A DNA stretch of 10,790 nucleotides, taken from contig JAISDV010000149.1 in NCBI GenBank assembly GCA_031264545.1, forward strand, positions 1 to 10,790, in the 5' to 3' direction. Shown piece by piece: positions 1 to 6,142 of the stretch. Numbering within the stretch: position 1 is the first letter of the stretch; each line of letters starts with the position of its first letter. This DNA comes from Oscillospiraceae bacterium (GTDB lineage: Bacteria; Bacillota; Clostridia; Oscillospirales; Oscillospiraceae). A model generated the notes under the pieces. That model was not told the DNA's origin. It did no database searches and saw nothing but the letters and a program-made list of their open reading frames with translations. The position numbers were made by a program, and so were the translations under genes.

Positions 1-43
1 TGAATTGCATACCGCGCAAGTTTAAATTGTGGGAGGATTTGCT

Positions 44-1237
44 ATGAACTACAGCAAAAAGTCAGTAAAGGATGTTGACGTAACGGGCAAGCGGGTGCTC
101 CTGCGCTGCGACTTCAACGTTCCGCTGGACAAGGAAACCGGAGCAATCACGAGCGACAAGCGCATTATTGCTTCGCTTCCGACAATAAAGTATCTGCTCG
201 AAAACGGCGCTAAGGTCGTTGCCTGCTCCCACCTCGGCAAGCCCAAGGGCGAGGTCAGGAAGCGTCTCAGTCTTGCGCCGGTCGCAAAGCGGCTGTCCGA
301 ATGCCTCGGTATGCCGGTCGCCTTTGCCGCTGACGTAGCCGGCGAGGAATCGAAGAAGCTCGCCGCAGGACTCAAGGATGGCGAGATTTTATTGCTCGAG
401 AACCTCAGATTTGACCCGGGTGAGGAGAAAAACAGTCCCGAATTTGCCGAGAAGCTCGCTTCTTTCGGCGATATATACGTTTCCGATGCGTTCGGAACCG
501 TCCACCGCGCCCACGCCTCCACAGTCGGCGTCGCGGCTTTCCTGCCTGCCTATGCGGGCCTTCTTGTCGAACAGGAGCTTATGCTCATGGGCGCGGCTCT
601 CGACGACCCCAAAAGGCCCTTTGTCGCCGTTCTCGGCGGCGCAAAGGTTTCGGACAAAATCGGCGTTATCACGAACCTGATCGACAAGGCGGATACACTT
701 ATCGTCGGCGGCGGCATGGCCTACACTTTCTTGAAGTCTATGGGCTGTGATGTCGGCGACTCCCTGCTTGAGGCCGACAAGGTCGCGCTGGCGGGCGAGG
801 TCATGAAAAAGGCGAAGGACAAGGGCGTCAGGTTTCTGCTGCCCGTTGACATCGCCGTCGGCAGTCATTTTGCGGCCGACTGCGAAAGGAAGGTCGTCCC
901 TGCGGACGCCATCCCGGCCGGCTGGATGGGCATGGATATCGGCGATAAAACCATCGCGCTTTTTTCCGACGCGGTCAGGGGCGCGGGCACGGTTGTCTGG
1001 AACGGGCCTATGGGCGTTTTCGAGTTCCCGGCTTTTGCCGACGGGACCAAAAGCCTTGCCAAGGCGCTCAGTGAATCCGGCGCGATTACGATCGTCGGCG
1101 GCGGCGACAGCGCGGCGGCCGTCGAGCAGCTCGGTTTTGCCGATAAGATTACGCACATTTCCACCGGCGGCGGCGCCTCCCTGGAATTTCTCGAGGGCAG
1201 AGAGCTGCCCGGTGTGGCCTGCCTGCTCGACAGGTGA
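44..1237 (+). CDS. pgk: Phosphoglycerate kinase
   Basis: Cytoplasmic glycolytic enzyme that transfers the acyl phosphate of 1,3-bisphosphoglycerate to ADP, giving ATP and 3-phosphoglycerate. The 397-residue product has the usual bacterial length. The N-terminal substrate-binding domain shows RCDFNVP (about residues 21-27, with the conserved Asp23), CSHLGKPKG near residue 61 and RAHAST. The C-terminal nucleotide domain shows GGAKVSDKIGVI, NGPMGVFE and GGGDSAAAV followed by ISTGGGASLEFLEG, so both lobes are complete. The ATG at 44 is preferred over an in-frame GTG at 29 because GGGAGG (31-36) lies 7 bases before it, while the GTG lies within or just before that RBS. It is first in a pgk-tpiA-gpmI-eno run, 71 bp before tpiA. 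The operon promoter is not visible in the 43 bases upstream. Identification is secure from motifs. Confidence 0.98.
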   Translation: MNYSKKSVKDVDVTGKRVLLRCDFNVPLDKETGAITSDKRIIASLPTIKYLLENGAKVVACSHLGKPKGEVRKRLSLAPVAKRLSECLGMPVAFAADVAGEESKKLAAGLKDGEILLLENLRFDPGEEKNSPEFAEKLASFGDIYVSDAFGTVHRAHASTVGVAAFLPAYAGLLVEQELMLMGAALDDPKRPFVAVLGGAKVSDKIGVITNLIDKADTLIVGGGMAYTFLKSMGCDVGDSLLEADKVALAGEVMKKAKDKGVRFLLPVDIAVGSHFAADCERKVVPADAIPAGWMGMDIGDKTIALFSDAVRGAGTVVWNGPMGVFEFPAFADGTKSLAKALSESGAITIVGGGDSAAAVEQLGFADKITHISTGGGASLEFLEGRELPGVACLLDR

Positions 1238-1279
1238 AGAGCGGCTTGTGTCCGTATCGGCCGGCAAAATAAAGATAAA

Positions 1280-1300
1280 CGCGCTTTTGCGCGCGGGAGG
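1280..1300 (+). promoter_or_regulatory. Small GC hairpin abutting the tpiA RBS
   Basis: CGCGC (1280-1284) and GCGCG (1289-1293) can pair around a TTTT loop. The stem ends two bases before the GGGAGG ribosome binding site (1295-1300) of tpiA. It is too short and lacks a U tail, so it is not a terminator. It could tune translation or RNA stability between pgk and tpiA, but a chance structure in GC-rich DNA is equally possible. Confidence 0.25.
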
Positions 1301-1308
1301 TTTTTGAC

Positions 1309-2094
1309 ATGAATAAAAAATACCGCAAGACGATCATTGCGGGCAACTGGAAGATGAACCTCGTTCCCTCTGAGGTCAAGGCCTTTGCGGACGAGCTGCG
1401 CGCGTTCCTGCCCAAGGCCAGGACCTGCGAGGTGGCGCTTTTGGTTCCTTATACCCACATCTCGACGCTGCGGCGCGCGCTCAAGGACAACAGGATAGGC
1501 TTCGGCGCGCAGGACGTCAGCGCACGCGATAAGGGCGCTTATACAGGCGAGGTTTCCGCGGACATGCTCTCCGATATGAACGCGCACTACGTTATTGTCG
1601 GCCACAGCGAGTGCCGGCAATACCATGGCGATACCGATTTTACCGTCGGCGAAAAGGCGGCCGCGGTCCTGGGAAAAGGCATGTGTCCGATCATCTGCGT
1701 CGGCGAGTCCCTGGAGCAGAGAGAACGCGGCCTGACCATGGCCTATACTACTTACCAGGTGCTTGCCGCCCTGTCCTATATTCCGGAGGGCAAGGAACGG
1801 CAGATCGTTATCGCCTATGAGCCGATCTGGGCGATCGGAACCGGGAGGACCGCAAGTCCGGAGGAGGCCGGGGAGGTCTGCGCGGGCATTCGCGCCGTCC
1901 TCCGCGCAAAGCGCGGCGCAAGGGCCGCAAGGAGCGTGAGCATCCTTTACGGCGGTTCGATGAACCCCGGAAACGCGAAGACGCTGCTTTCTATGCCCGA
2001 CATCGACGGCGGACTGATCGGCGGCGCTTCGCTTAAGCCCAGGGATTTCTCGCAGATCGTCGACGCGGTCGCGCTTGCGGCGCAGGAGGCGTAA
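1309..2094 (+). CDS. tpiA: Triose-phosphate isomerase
   Basis: Cytoplasmic (beta/alpha)8-barrel enzyme interconverting dihydroxyacetone phosphate and glyceraldehyde-3-phosphate. At 261 residues it is slightly longer than the typical ~250. All catalytic signatures are present: GNWKMN with Lys15, VIVGHSE with His99, AYEPIWAIGTG with Glu171, then the phosphate-binding YGGS (214-217) and GGLIGGASL (234-242). One position is unusual: the normally GHSERR motif reads GHSECR, with Cys102 replacing the first arginine. The ATG at 1309 has GGGAGG at 1295-1300, 8 bases upstream. It sits between pgk and gpmI on the same strand with short gaps, so co-transcription is likely. Identification is secure. Confidence 0.98.
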   Translation: MNKKYRKTIIAGNWKMNLVPSEVKAFADELRAFLPKARTCEVALLVPYTHISTLRRALKDNRIGFGAQDVSARDKGAYTGEVSADMLSDMNAHYVIVGHSECRQYHGDTDFTVGEKAAAVLGKGMCPIICVGESLEQRERGLTMAYTTYQVLAALSYIPEGKERQIVIAYEPIWAIGTGRTASPEEAGEVCAGIRAVLRAKRGARAARSVSILYGGSMNPGNAKTLLSMPDIDGGLIGGASLKPRDFSQIVDAVALAAQEA

Positions 2095-2128
2095 ATCGGA
2101 GCGGTTTACGCGGCTTAAGGCTTAAAGT

Positions 2129-2154
2129 GTGCGGACCTGGACTGACAGGCGCAC
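2129..2154 (+). other. Intergenic stem-loop between tpiA and gpmI
   Basis: GTGCG (2129-2133) pairs with CGCAC (2150-2154), and inside it CCTG (2136-2139) pairs with CAGG (2146-2149), with a two-base bulge and a six-base loop. There is no U run after it, so it is not an intrinsic terminator. Just upstream GGCTTAA is repeated in tandem (2112-2125). It may be an mRNA-processing or stabilising structure within the operon; this is inference. Confidence 0.3.
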
Positions 2155-2187
2155 GCGTTCGCCGCTTTGAAAAGGATGAACATCACT

Positions 2188-3708
2188 ATGAAAAAAATTC
2201 CCACAGTCCTCCTGATACTGGATGGCCTGGGCCTGGCCGGGCCGGGAGAGGGCAATGCGGTCAGCAGGGCTTATACCCCGGTTCTGGATAAGCTTCTGGC
2301 CGAATGTCCGAATACGACGCTGTCCGCTTCCGGGCTCGACGTCGGTCTTCCCGACGGACAGATCGGCAACAGCGAGGTCGGCCACACCAATATCGGCGCC
2401 GGGCGCATCGTCTACCAGGCCCTTCCGATGATCACAAACAAAATAAAGGACGGCAGTTTTTTTGAAAACAGCGCCTACATCGCGGCGATGGACGCGTGCC
2501 TGGAGGCGGGCACAGCCCTTCATCTGCTTGGCCTTCTCTCCGAAGGCGGCGTTCACAGCCATATTACCCACATGTTCGCATTACTGGAGATGGCGAAGCG
2601 CAGGGGGCTGACCAGGATCTTCATTCACGCCTTTCTCGACGGACGCGACGTCAGCCCCACGACGGGCGCGGCTTATGTGCGGGACACCGTGTCAAAATGC
2701 GCGGAGTTGGGCGTCGGCGCGATCGCGACCGTTCAGGGCAGGTTCTACGCTATGGACAGAGACAAGCGCTGGGAAAGAGTCGAAAAGGCATACGCCGCTA
2801 TGGTCTACGGCGAGGGTGTCCGGAATCCGGACCCTGTGGATGCCGTTGAAAAGAGCTATACCGAGGGCGTGACGGACGAGTTTGTCGTCCCCGTCGTCTG
2901 CTGTGACGGCCGGATCGGGGGCGGAGACAGCGTCATTTTCTACAATTTCCGTCCCGACAGGGCGCGGGAGCTTACCTATGCCCTCACAAGCGAAAATTTT
3001 GACGGCTTTGAACGCAGGCAGGGCTTTTTTCCACTGCATTATGTCTGCACCACCCGTTACGATGAAAAGCTCACAAAGCTCCCCGTGGCCTATCCGCCTG
3101 AGGATATCGCGGATACCTTCGGCGAATATATCAGCAAGCTGGGGCTGACGCAGCTCCGCATCGCCGAAACCGAAAAATACGCCCATGTGACCTTCTTTTT
3201 TAACGGCGGCGCCGAAAGGACATTCCCCGGTGAGGACAGGATACTTGTGCCTTCTCCCAGGCAGTTCCCGACCTATGACCTGATACCTGAAATGAGCGCG
3301 AACGCGGTCGCCGACAAATGCGCCGAGGCCATACGGAGCGGCAGGTATGATGTTGTGATCTGCAATCTTGCCAACTGCGACATGGTCGGCCATACGGGTG
3401 TGCTCTCCGCGGCGATCAGGGCCGTTGAAACGGTCGACGCCTGTATGGGACGCATCCTGGCCGCGGTAATCGATGCGGGCGGGACGATCCTGATAACGGC
3501 GGACCACGGAAACGCCGACCGCATGCTCGAGGAAAACGGCGAACCGCACACCGCGCACACCACCAATCCCGTTCCTCTGATCCTCTGCGGGGCGGAGGCT
3601 CGGCTCAAATCCGGCCGGCTGGCCGATATCGCGCCGACTATGCTCGCGCTTATGGGCGTCATGAAACCGGAAAAGATGACGGGCGAAAGCCTGATCGTTG
3701 ATCACTGA
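2188..3708 (+). CDS. gpmI: Phosphoglycerate mutase, 2,3-bisphosphoglycerate-independent
   Basis: Cofactor-independent, metal-dependent (typically Mn2+) mutase converting 3-phosphoglycerate to 2-phosphoglycerate; a member of the alkaline phosphatase superfamily. The 506-residue product matches the usual ~510. From the ATG at 2188 the protein starts MKKIPTVLLILDG, placing the metal ligand Asp at residue 12 and the phosphorylated serine at residue 62 in GQIGNSEVGHTNIGAGR, the numbering of well-studied Bacillus enzymes. The phosphatase-like C-terminal part shows ITADHGNADRM and GEPHTAHTTNPVP. Upstream in-frame starts (TTG 2167, ATG 2176) would add a poorly conserved extension. An AAAGGA at 2171-2176 lies 11 bases before the chosen ATG, a slightly long spacing, so ATG 2176 is not excluded. 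Third gene of the glycolytic cluster, 33 bp before eno. Confidence 0.97.
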   Translation: MKKIPTVLLILDGLGLAGPGEGNAVSRAYTPVLDKLLAECPNTTLSASGLDVGLPDGQIGNSEVGHTNIGAGRIVYQALPMITNKIKDGSFFENSAYIAAMDACLEAGTALHLLGLLSEGGVHSHITHMFALLEMAKRRGLTRIFIHAFLDGRDVSPTTGAAYVRDTVSKCAELGVGAIATVQGRFYAMDRDKRWERVEKAYAAMVYGEGVRNPDPVDAVEKSYTEGVTDEFVVPVVCCDGRIGGGDSVIFYNFRPDRARELTYALTSENFDGFERRQGFFPLHYVCTTRYDEKLTKLPVAYPPEDIADTFGEYISKLGLTQLRIAETEKYAHVTFFFNGGAERTFPGEDRILVPSPRQFPTYDLIPEMSANAVADKCAEAIRSGRYDVVICNLANCDMVGHTGVLSAAIRAVETVDACMGRILAAVIDAGGTILITADHGNADRMLEENGEPHTAHTTNPVPLILCGAEARLKSGRLADIAPTMLALMGVMKPEKMTGESLIVDH

Positions 3709-3741
3709 AGCTTATTCAACTGATAAAGGAGACTGTATTTT

Positions 3742-5040
3742 ATGAAAGAAAAGACCTATTTGGGAATCGTCGATGTCCATGCGCGCGAAATTCTCGATTC
3801 CAGAGGAAACCCGACTCTTGAGGTCGAGGTCACGCTTGAGGACGGCACGATCGGCAGGACGGCGGTTCCCTCCGGTGCTTCGACCGGCGTCTTTGAAGCC
3901 TGCGAGCTGCGCGACGGCGATAAGAGCCGCTACCTCGGGAAAGGCGTTCTCAAGGCGGTTGAAAATGTCAACGGCGAGATCGCGGACGCCGTGACCGGCC
4001 TCAACGCCCTTGAACAGACCAATATAGACAAGCTCCTGATCGAACTCGACGGGACGAAAAACAAGACCCGTCTCGGCGCAAACGCCATCCTCGGCGTCTC
4101 CCTCGCCTGCGCGCACGCCGCCTCCGACGCGCTCGGCATAGGCCTGTATTCCTATGTCGGCGGCGTAAACGCAAAGACCCTGCCCATTCCCATGATGAAC
4201 GTCCTGAACGGCGGCGCGCACGCCTCCAACAGCGTCGACATCCAGGAATTCATGGTCATGCCCGTCTCCGCGCCCGATTTCCGAGAGGCGCTCCGCATGT
4301 GCGCCGAGGTTTTCCACACCCTGAAAAAGGTCGTCAGCTCCGCCGGTGTCGGCGATGAGGGCGGCTATGCGCCTGACCTCAGCAGCGACGAGGATGCGCT
4401 CAAGGCGCTTGTCGAGGCCATCGAAAAGGCCGGCTACAAGCCCGGCGCGGACTTCAAGATCGCGATGGATCCCGCCGTTTCCGAATGGTTCGACGACAAG
4501 GACGGCTGCTACCACCTGCCAAAGCGCGGTACGGTCATGACCCGTCAGGACATGGTGGACATGTGGGTCGGCTTCTGTGATAAGTATCCGATTATCTCCA
4601 TCGAGGACGGCATGGCGGAGGATGATTGGGAAGGATGGAAGCTGCTCACGGATGCCCTCGGCGACAGGATCCAGCTCGTCGGTGACGATCTGTTCGTCAC
4701 CAATTCCGAGCGCCTGAAGACAGGTATAGACAGGGGTGTGGCGAACGCTATCCTCATCAAGCTCAACCAGATCGGCACACTGACCGAAACGCTCGACACC
4801 ATTCAGATGGCGCACAGGGCGGGTTATACGACTATTATATCCCACCGCTCCGGCGAGACGGAGGACACGACGATCGCGGATATTTCCGTCGCGCTCAATG
4901 CCGGACAAATCAAGACCGGTGCGCCCAGCCGCGTCGACCGCGTCGCGAAATACAACCAGCTCCTGCGCATTGAGGAGGAACTGGACGCGCTTGCGAGGTA
5001 TCCCGGCGGCGCGGCGTTTTACAGCATCGGGAAAAAATAA
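3742..5040 (+). CDS. eno: Enolase (phosphopyruvate hydratase)
   Basis: Mg2+-dependent dehydration of 2-phosphoglycerate to phosphoenolpyruvate in the cytoplasm; enolases are often RNA-degradosome partners or surface moonlighters, which cannot be judged here. The 432-residue product is full length. Visible functional residues: GGAHASN (His160), the general acid/base Glu206 in GVGDEGGYAPDL, Mg ligands Asp243 (AMDPA), Glu288 (SIEDG) and Asp315 (VGDD), catalytic Lys340 in ILIKLNQIGT, and the signature SHRSGETEDTTIAD from 367. The ATG at 3742 follows AAAGGAG (3725-3731) by 10 bases. It is the last gene of the pgk-tpiA-gpmI-eno run. The 131 bp after it holds hairpins and a separate promoter, so the operon probably ends here. 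Confidence 0.98.
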   Translation: MKEKTYLGIVDVHAREILDSRGNPTLEVEVTLEDGTIGRTAVPSGASTGVFEACELRDGDKSRYLGKGVLKAVENVNGEIADAVTGLNALEQTNIDKLLIELDGTKNKTRLGANAILGVSLACAHAASDALGIGLYSYVGGVNAKTLPIPMMNVLNGGAHASNSVDIQEFMVMPVSAPDFREALRMCAEVFHTLKKVVSSAGVGDEGGYAPDLSSDEDALKALVEAIEKAGYKPGADFKIAMDPAVSEWFDDKDGCYHLPKRGTVMTRQDMVDMWVGFCDKYPIISIEDGMAEDDWEGWKLLTDALGDRIQLVGDDLFVTNSERLKTGIDRGVANAILIKLNQIGTLTETLDTIQMAHRAGYTTIISHRSGETEDTTIADISVALNAGQIKTGAPSRVDRVAKYNQLLRIEEELDALARYPGGAAFYSIGKK

Positions 5041-5061
5041 GAACCCGTATCCACAGGTTCC

Positions 5062-5081
5062 GGGCGCCGTTGAAAGCGCCC
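5062..5081 (+). other. GC-rich stem-loop just after eno
   Basis: GGGCGC (5062-5067) and GCGCCC (5076-5081) form a perfect 6-bp stem around an eight-base loop. It is followed by A residues, not U, so it is a poor intrinsic terminator by itself. A weaker GAACC/GGTTC hairpin (5041-5060) precedes it. Possible roles are 3'-end protection of the glycolytic mRNA or pausing ahead of the next hairpin. Confidence 0.4.
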
Positions 5082-5103
5082 TAGAAAAAAATGCCGCCTG
5101 AAA

Positions 5104-5133
5104 GTATAAATGGTGTTTCTATGGGAAAGAATA
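5104..5133 (+). promoter_or_regulatory. Candidate sigma-F (forespore) promoter
   Basis: GTATA at 5104-5108 fits the B. subtilis sigma-F -35 consensus (GywTA). GGAAAGAAT at 5124-5132, followed by A, fits the -10 consensus (GGnrAnAnTw) at every specified position. The spacer is 15 bases, against about 16 expected. Predicted initiation near 5140 leaves a leader of about 30 bases before an AGGAGG RBS (5159-5164) and the ATG at 5172. No good sigma-A promoter was seen here. The consensus is recalled from Bacillus literature and its transfer to this organism is inference. It agrees with the SpoIIQ-like product, since spoIIQ is a classical sigma-F gene. Confidence 0.6.
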
Positions 5134-5156
5134 CCCGCAGAGACACCATTTTCTAT
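5108..5156 (+). terminator. Probable terminator of the glycolytic operon, overlapping the promoter
   Basis: A 13-base arm (5108-5120) pairs with 5139-5151 with one G-U wobble; the loop can form a further GGG/CCC pairing (5123-5125 with 5134-5136). The 3' arm runs into TTTTCTATT (5149-5157), a moderate U tract. The stem is AT-rich for a terminator. Its DNA contains the candidate forespore promoter, and the predicted start site lies in the 3' arm. Confidence 0.5.
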
Positions 5157-5171
5157 TCAGGAGGTAACAAA

Positions 5172-5918
5172 ATGGCTGAAAAAAAGCGCTTCGAAGAGAA
5201 AGTAGAAGCATTTTTTGCCGGAAAGGGCTTCTACATAGTCCTTTTCCTCTGTGTGGCTGTGATTGGGCTTTCCGCCTATTATCTGCTTACCGGGAACGGG
5301 AACGATGTAGAAGATACCGTCATTAAAGACAGTGCTTATGAAGACGTAACGCTTCCTTACGATGAGGACCCCGAAATGGCGATCCCGCCCGAGACGAGCG
5401 AGGAACCCGTAATGGACGAGACAGAGGAAACGGACGCGGCACTTGAAGATGCTGCGGCGACGGATGAAACCGCCGCGTGGACGGCGGAGCAGGAAGACGC
5501 CGCTTCCGCCCGGTATATCTGGCCGCTTGAGGGCGAAATCGATATACCCTATTCGGTCACGGCGCTTATCTACAACAAAAAGCTGGGCGACTGGCGCACC
5601 CATGACGGCGTTGACGTCGCGGCGCAGCTCGGAACACAGGTGCTGGCCGCCTGCTCAGGTCAGGTCAAGCGCGTCTATACCGACGATATGGGCGGCACGA
5701 CCGTTGTGATCGCCCATGCCGGCGGGCTCGAGTCGATTTACGCCAATCTGGCCGAGGTTCCGACAGTTTACGAAGGTGACAACGTCATAACCGGCGAAGT
5801 CATCGGCGCGGTCGGAGCGACGGCCCCCGGCGAAACCAGGCAAAATCCGCATCTCTGCTTCAAAATGACCCTGGACGGGCAGAGTGTGAATCCCTCCGAC
5901 TACCTTCCCCCAAGATAG
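5172..5918 (+). CDS. SpoIIQ-like membrane-anchored M23/LytM-domain protein
   Basis: The 248-residue protein has a short basic N terminus, one membrane segment (about 20-39), a very acidic low-complexity linker (about 44-110) and a C-terminal LytM domain (about 115-248) that should face outside, or the intermembrane space in a forespore. The domain text (WPLEGEI, KKLGDWRTHDGVD, SIYANL, VNPSDYL) resembles clostridial SpoIIQ, which partners SpoIIIAH in the engulfment channel. Zinc ligands His144 and Asp148 and the conserved His182 are present. The final HxH motif reads His227-Leu-Cys229, so one metal-ligand histidine is a cysteine and hydrolase activity is doubtful. B. subtilis SpoIIQ is also catalytically degenerate. 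AGGAGG at 5159-5164 fixes the ATG at 5172. A sigma-F-like promoter precedes it and a strong terminator follows. The alternative is a generic cell-wall M23 endopeptidase. Confidence 0.85.
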   Translation: MAEKKRFEEKVEAFFAGKGFYIVLFLCVAVIGLSAYYLLTGNGNDVEDTVIKDSAYEDVTLPYDEDPEMAIPPETSEEPVMDETEETDAALEDAAATDETAAWTAEQEDAASARYIWPLEGEIDIPYSVTALIYNKKLGDWRTHDGVDVAAQLGTQVLAACSGQVKRVYTDDMGGTTVVIAHAGGLESIYANLAEVPTVYEGDNVITGEVIGAVGATAPGETRQNPHLCFKMTLDGQSVNPSDYLPPR

Positions 5919-5937
5919 CCGAAAATCCTTCCTTATG

Positions 5938-5967
5938 AGGCTTCTCCGCACGGAGGGGCCTTTTTTA
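5938..5967 (+). terminator. Intrinsic terminator of the SpoIIQ-like gene
   Basis: A 9-bp stem (5939-5947 with 5952-5960, containing two G-U pairs) closes a GCAC loop and is followed by TTTTTT (5961-5966). It starts 20 bases after the stop codon. The U tract also forms the outer left arm of the next palindrome. Confidence 0.85.
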
Positions 5968-5994
5968 TAGTTTGCCGCGGGCAAACTATAAAAA
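5962..5994. repeat. Perfect 15-bp palindrome, probable bidirectional terminator
   Basis: TTTTATAGTTTGCC and neighbouring bases at 5962-5976 pair perfectly with 5980-5994 around a GCG loop. The stem begins with four T and ends with four A, so each strand could act as an intrinsic terminator between the convergent SpoIIQ-like and MBL genes. Its length and perfection suggest a dispersed genomic palindrome as much as a simple terminator. Confidence 0.6.
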
Positions 5995-6125
5995 CAGCCA
6001 TGCGGCGCGATCCGCGCCGCGGCATTAAATCCAAGCGCGTGCGCACAGAGTGCGCACATGCGCGTAAAAAATAGTTTCACAGAAACTATTTTTTAGTCGT
6101 TTCTATCGTGTTCACAAAAACAGCC
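5990..6125. repeat. Palindrome-rich intergenic element bracketed by a 10-bp direct repeat
   Basis: AAAAACAGCC occurs at 5990-5999 and again at 6116-6125. The 116 bases between hold three palindromic units: GCGGCGCG/CGCGCCGC (6002-6009 with 6013-6020), an interrupted GCGC-rich pair around two TGCGCA copies (about 6035-6063), and the 14-bp stem at 6065-6095. No coding potential was recognised. The structure is reminiscent of REP/BIME or MITE-type dispersed repeats, but copy number cannot be judged from one window. Confidence 0.5.
6065..6095. terminator. AT-rich perfect hairpin, likely terminator for the MBL gene and bidirectional
   Basis: Bases 6065-6078 pair perfectly with 6082-6095 (14 bp) around an ACA loop, with A6 on one side and T6 on the other. 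On the minus strand it lies 48 bases beyond the MBL-fold stop codon and ends in a T6 tract. The inner sequence ATAGTTT/AAACTAT is shared with the palindrome at 5962-5994. Confidence 0.6.
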
Positions 6126-6142
6126 GCCTGAAATTTCATGCT

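Noticed and set aside
1..43. TGA at the first three bases as the stop of an upstream gapA
   Set aside because: gapA often precedes pgk, but three bases cannot identify a gene, so no feature is called.
389..1267. 292-codon open frame antisense to pgk
   Set aside because: Composition artefact opposite pgk; low-complexity His/Arg/Asp-rich translation without a motif.
2692..3705. 337-codon open frame antisense to gpmI
   Set aside because: It mirrors the gpmI reading frame, has no family motif and no start context.
3712..4908. Long (398-codon) open frame antisense to eno
   Set aside because: It lies wholly opposite a certain enolase gene, has no recognisable domain or RBS, and such frames are expected opposite GC-rich genes with strong codon bias.
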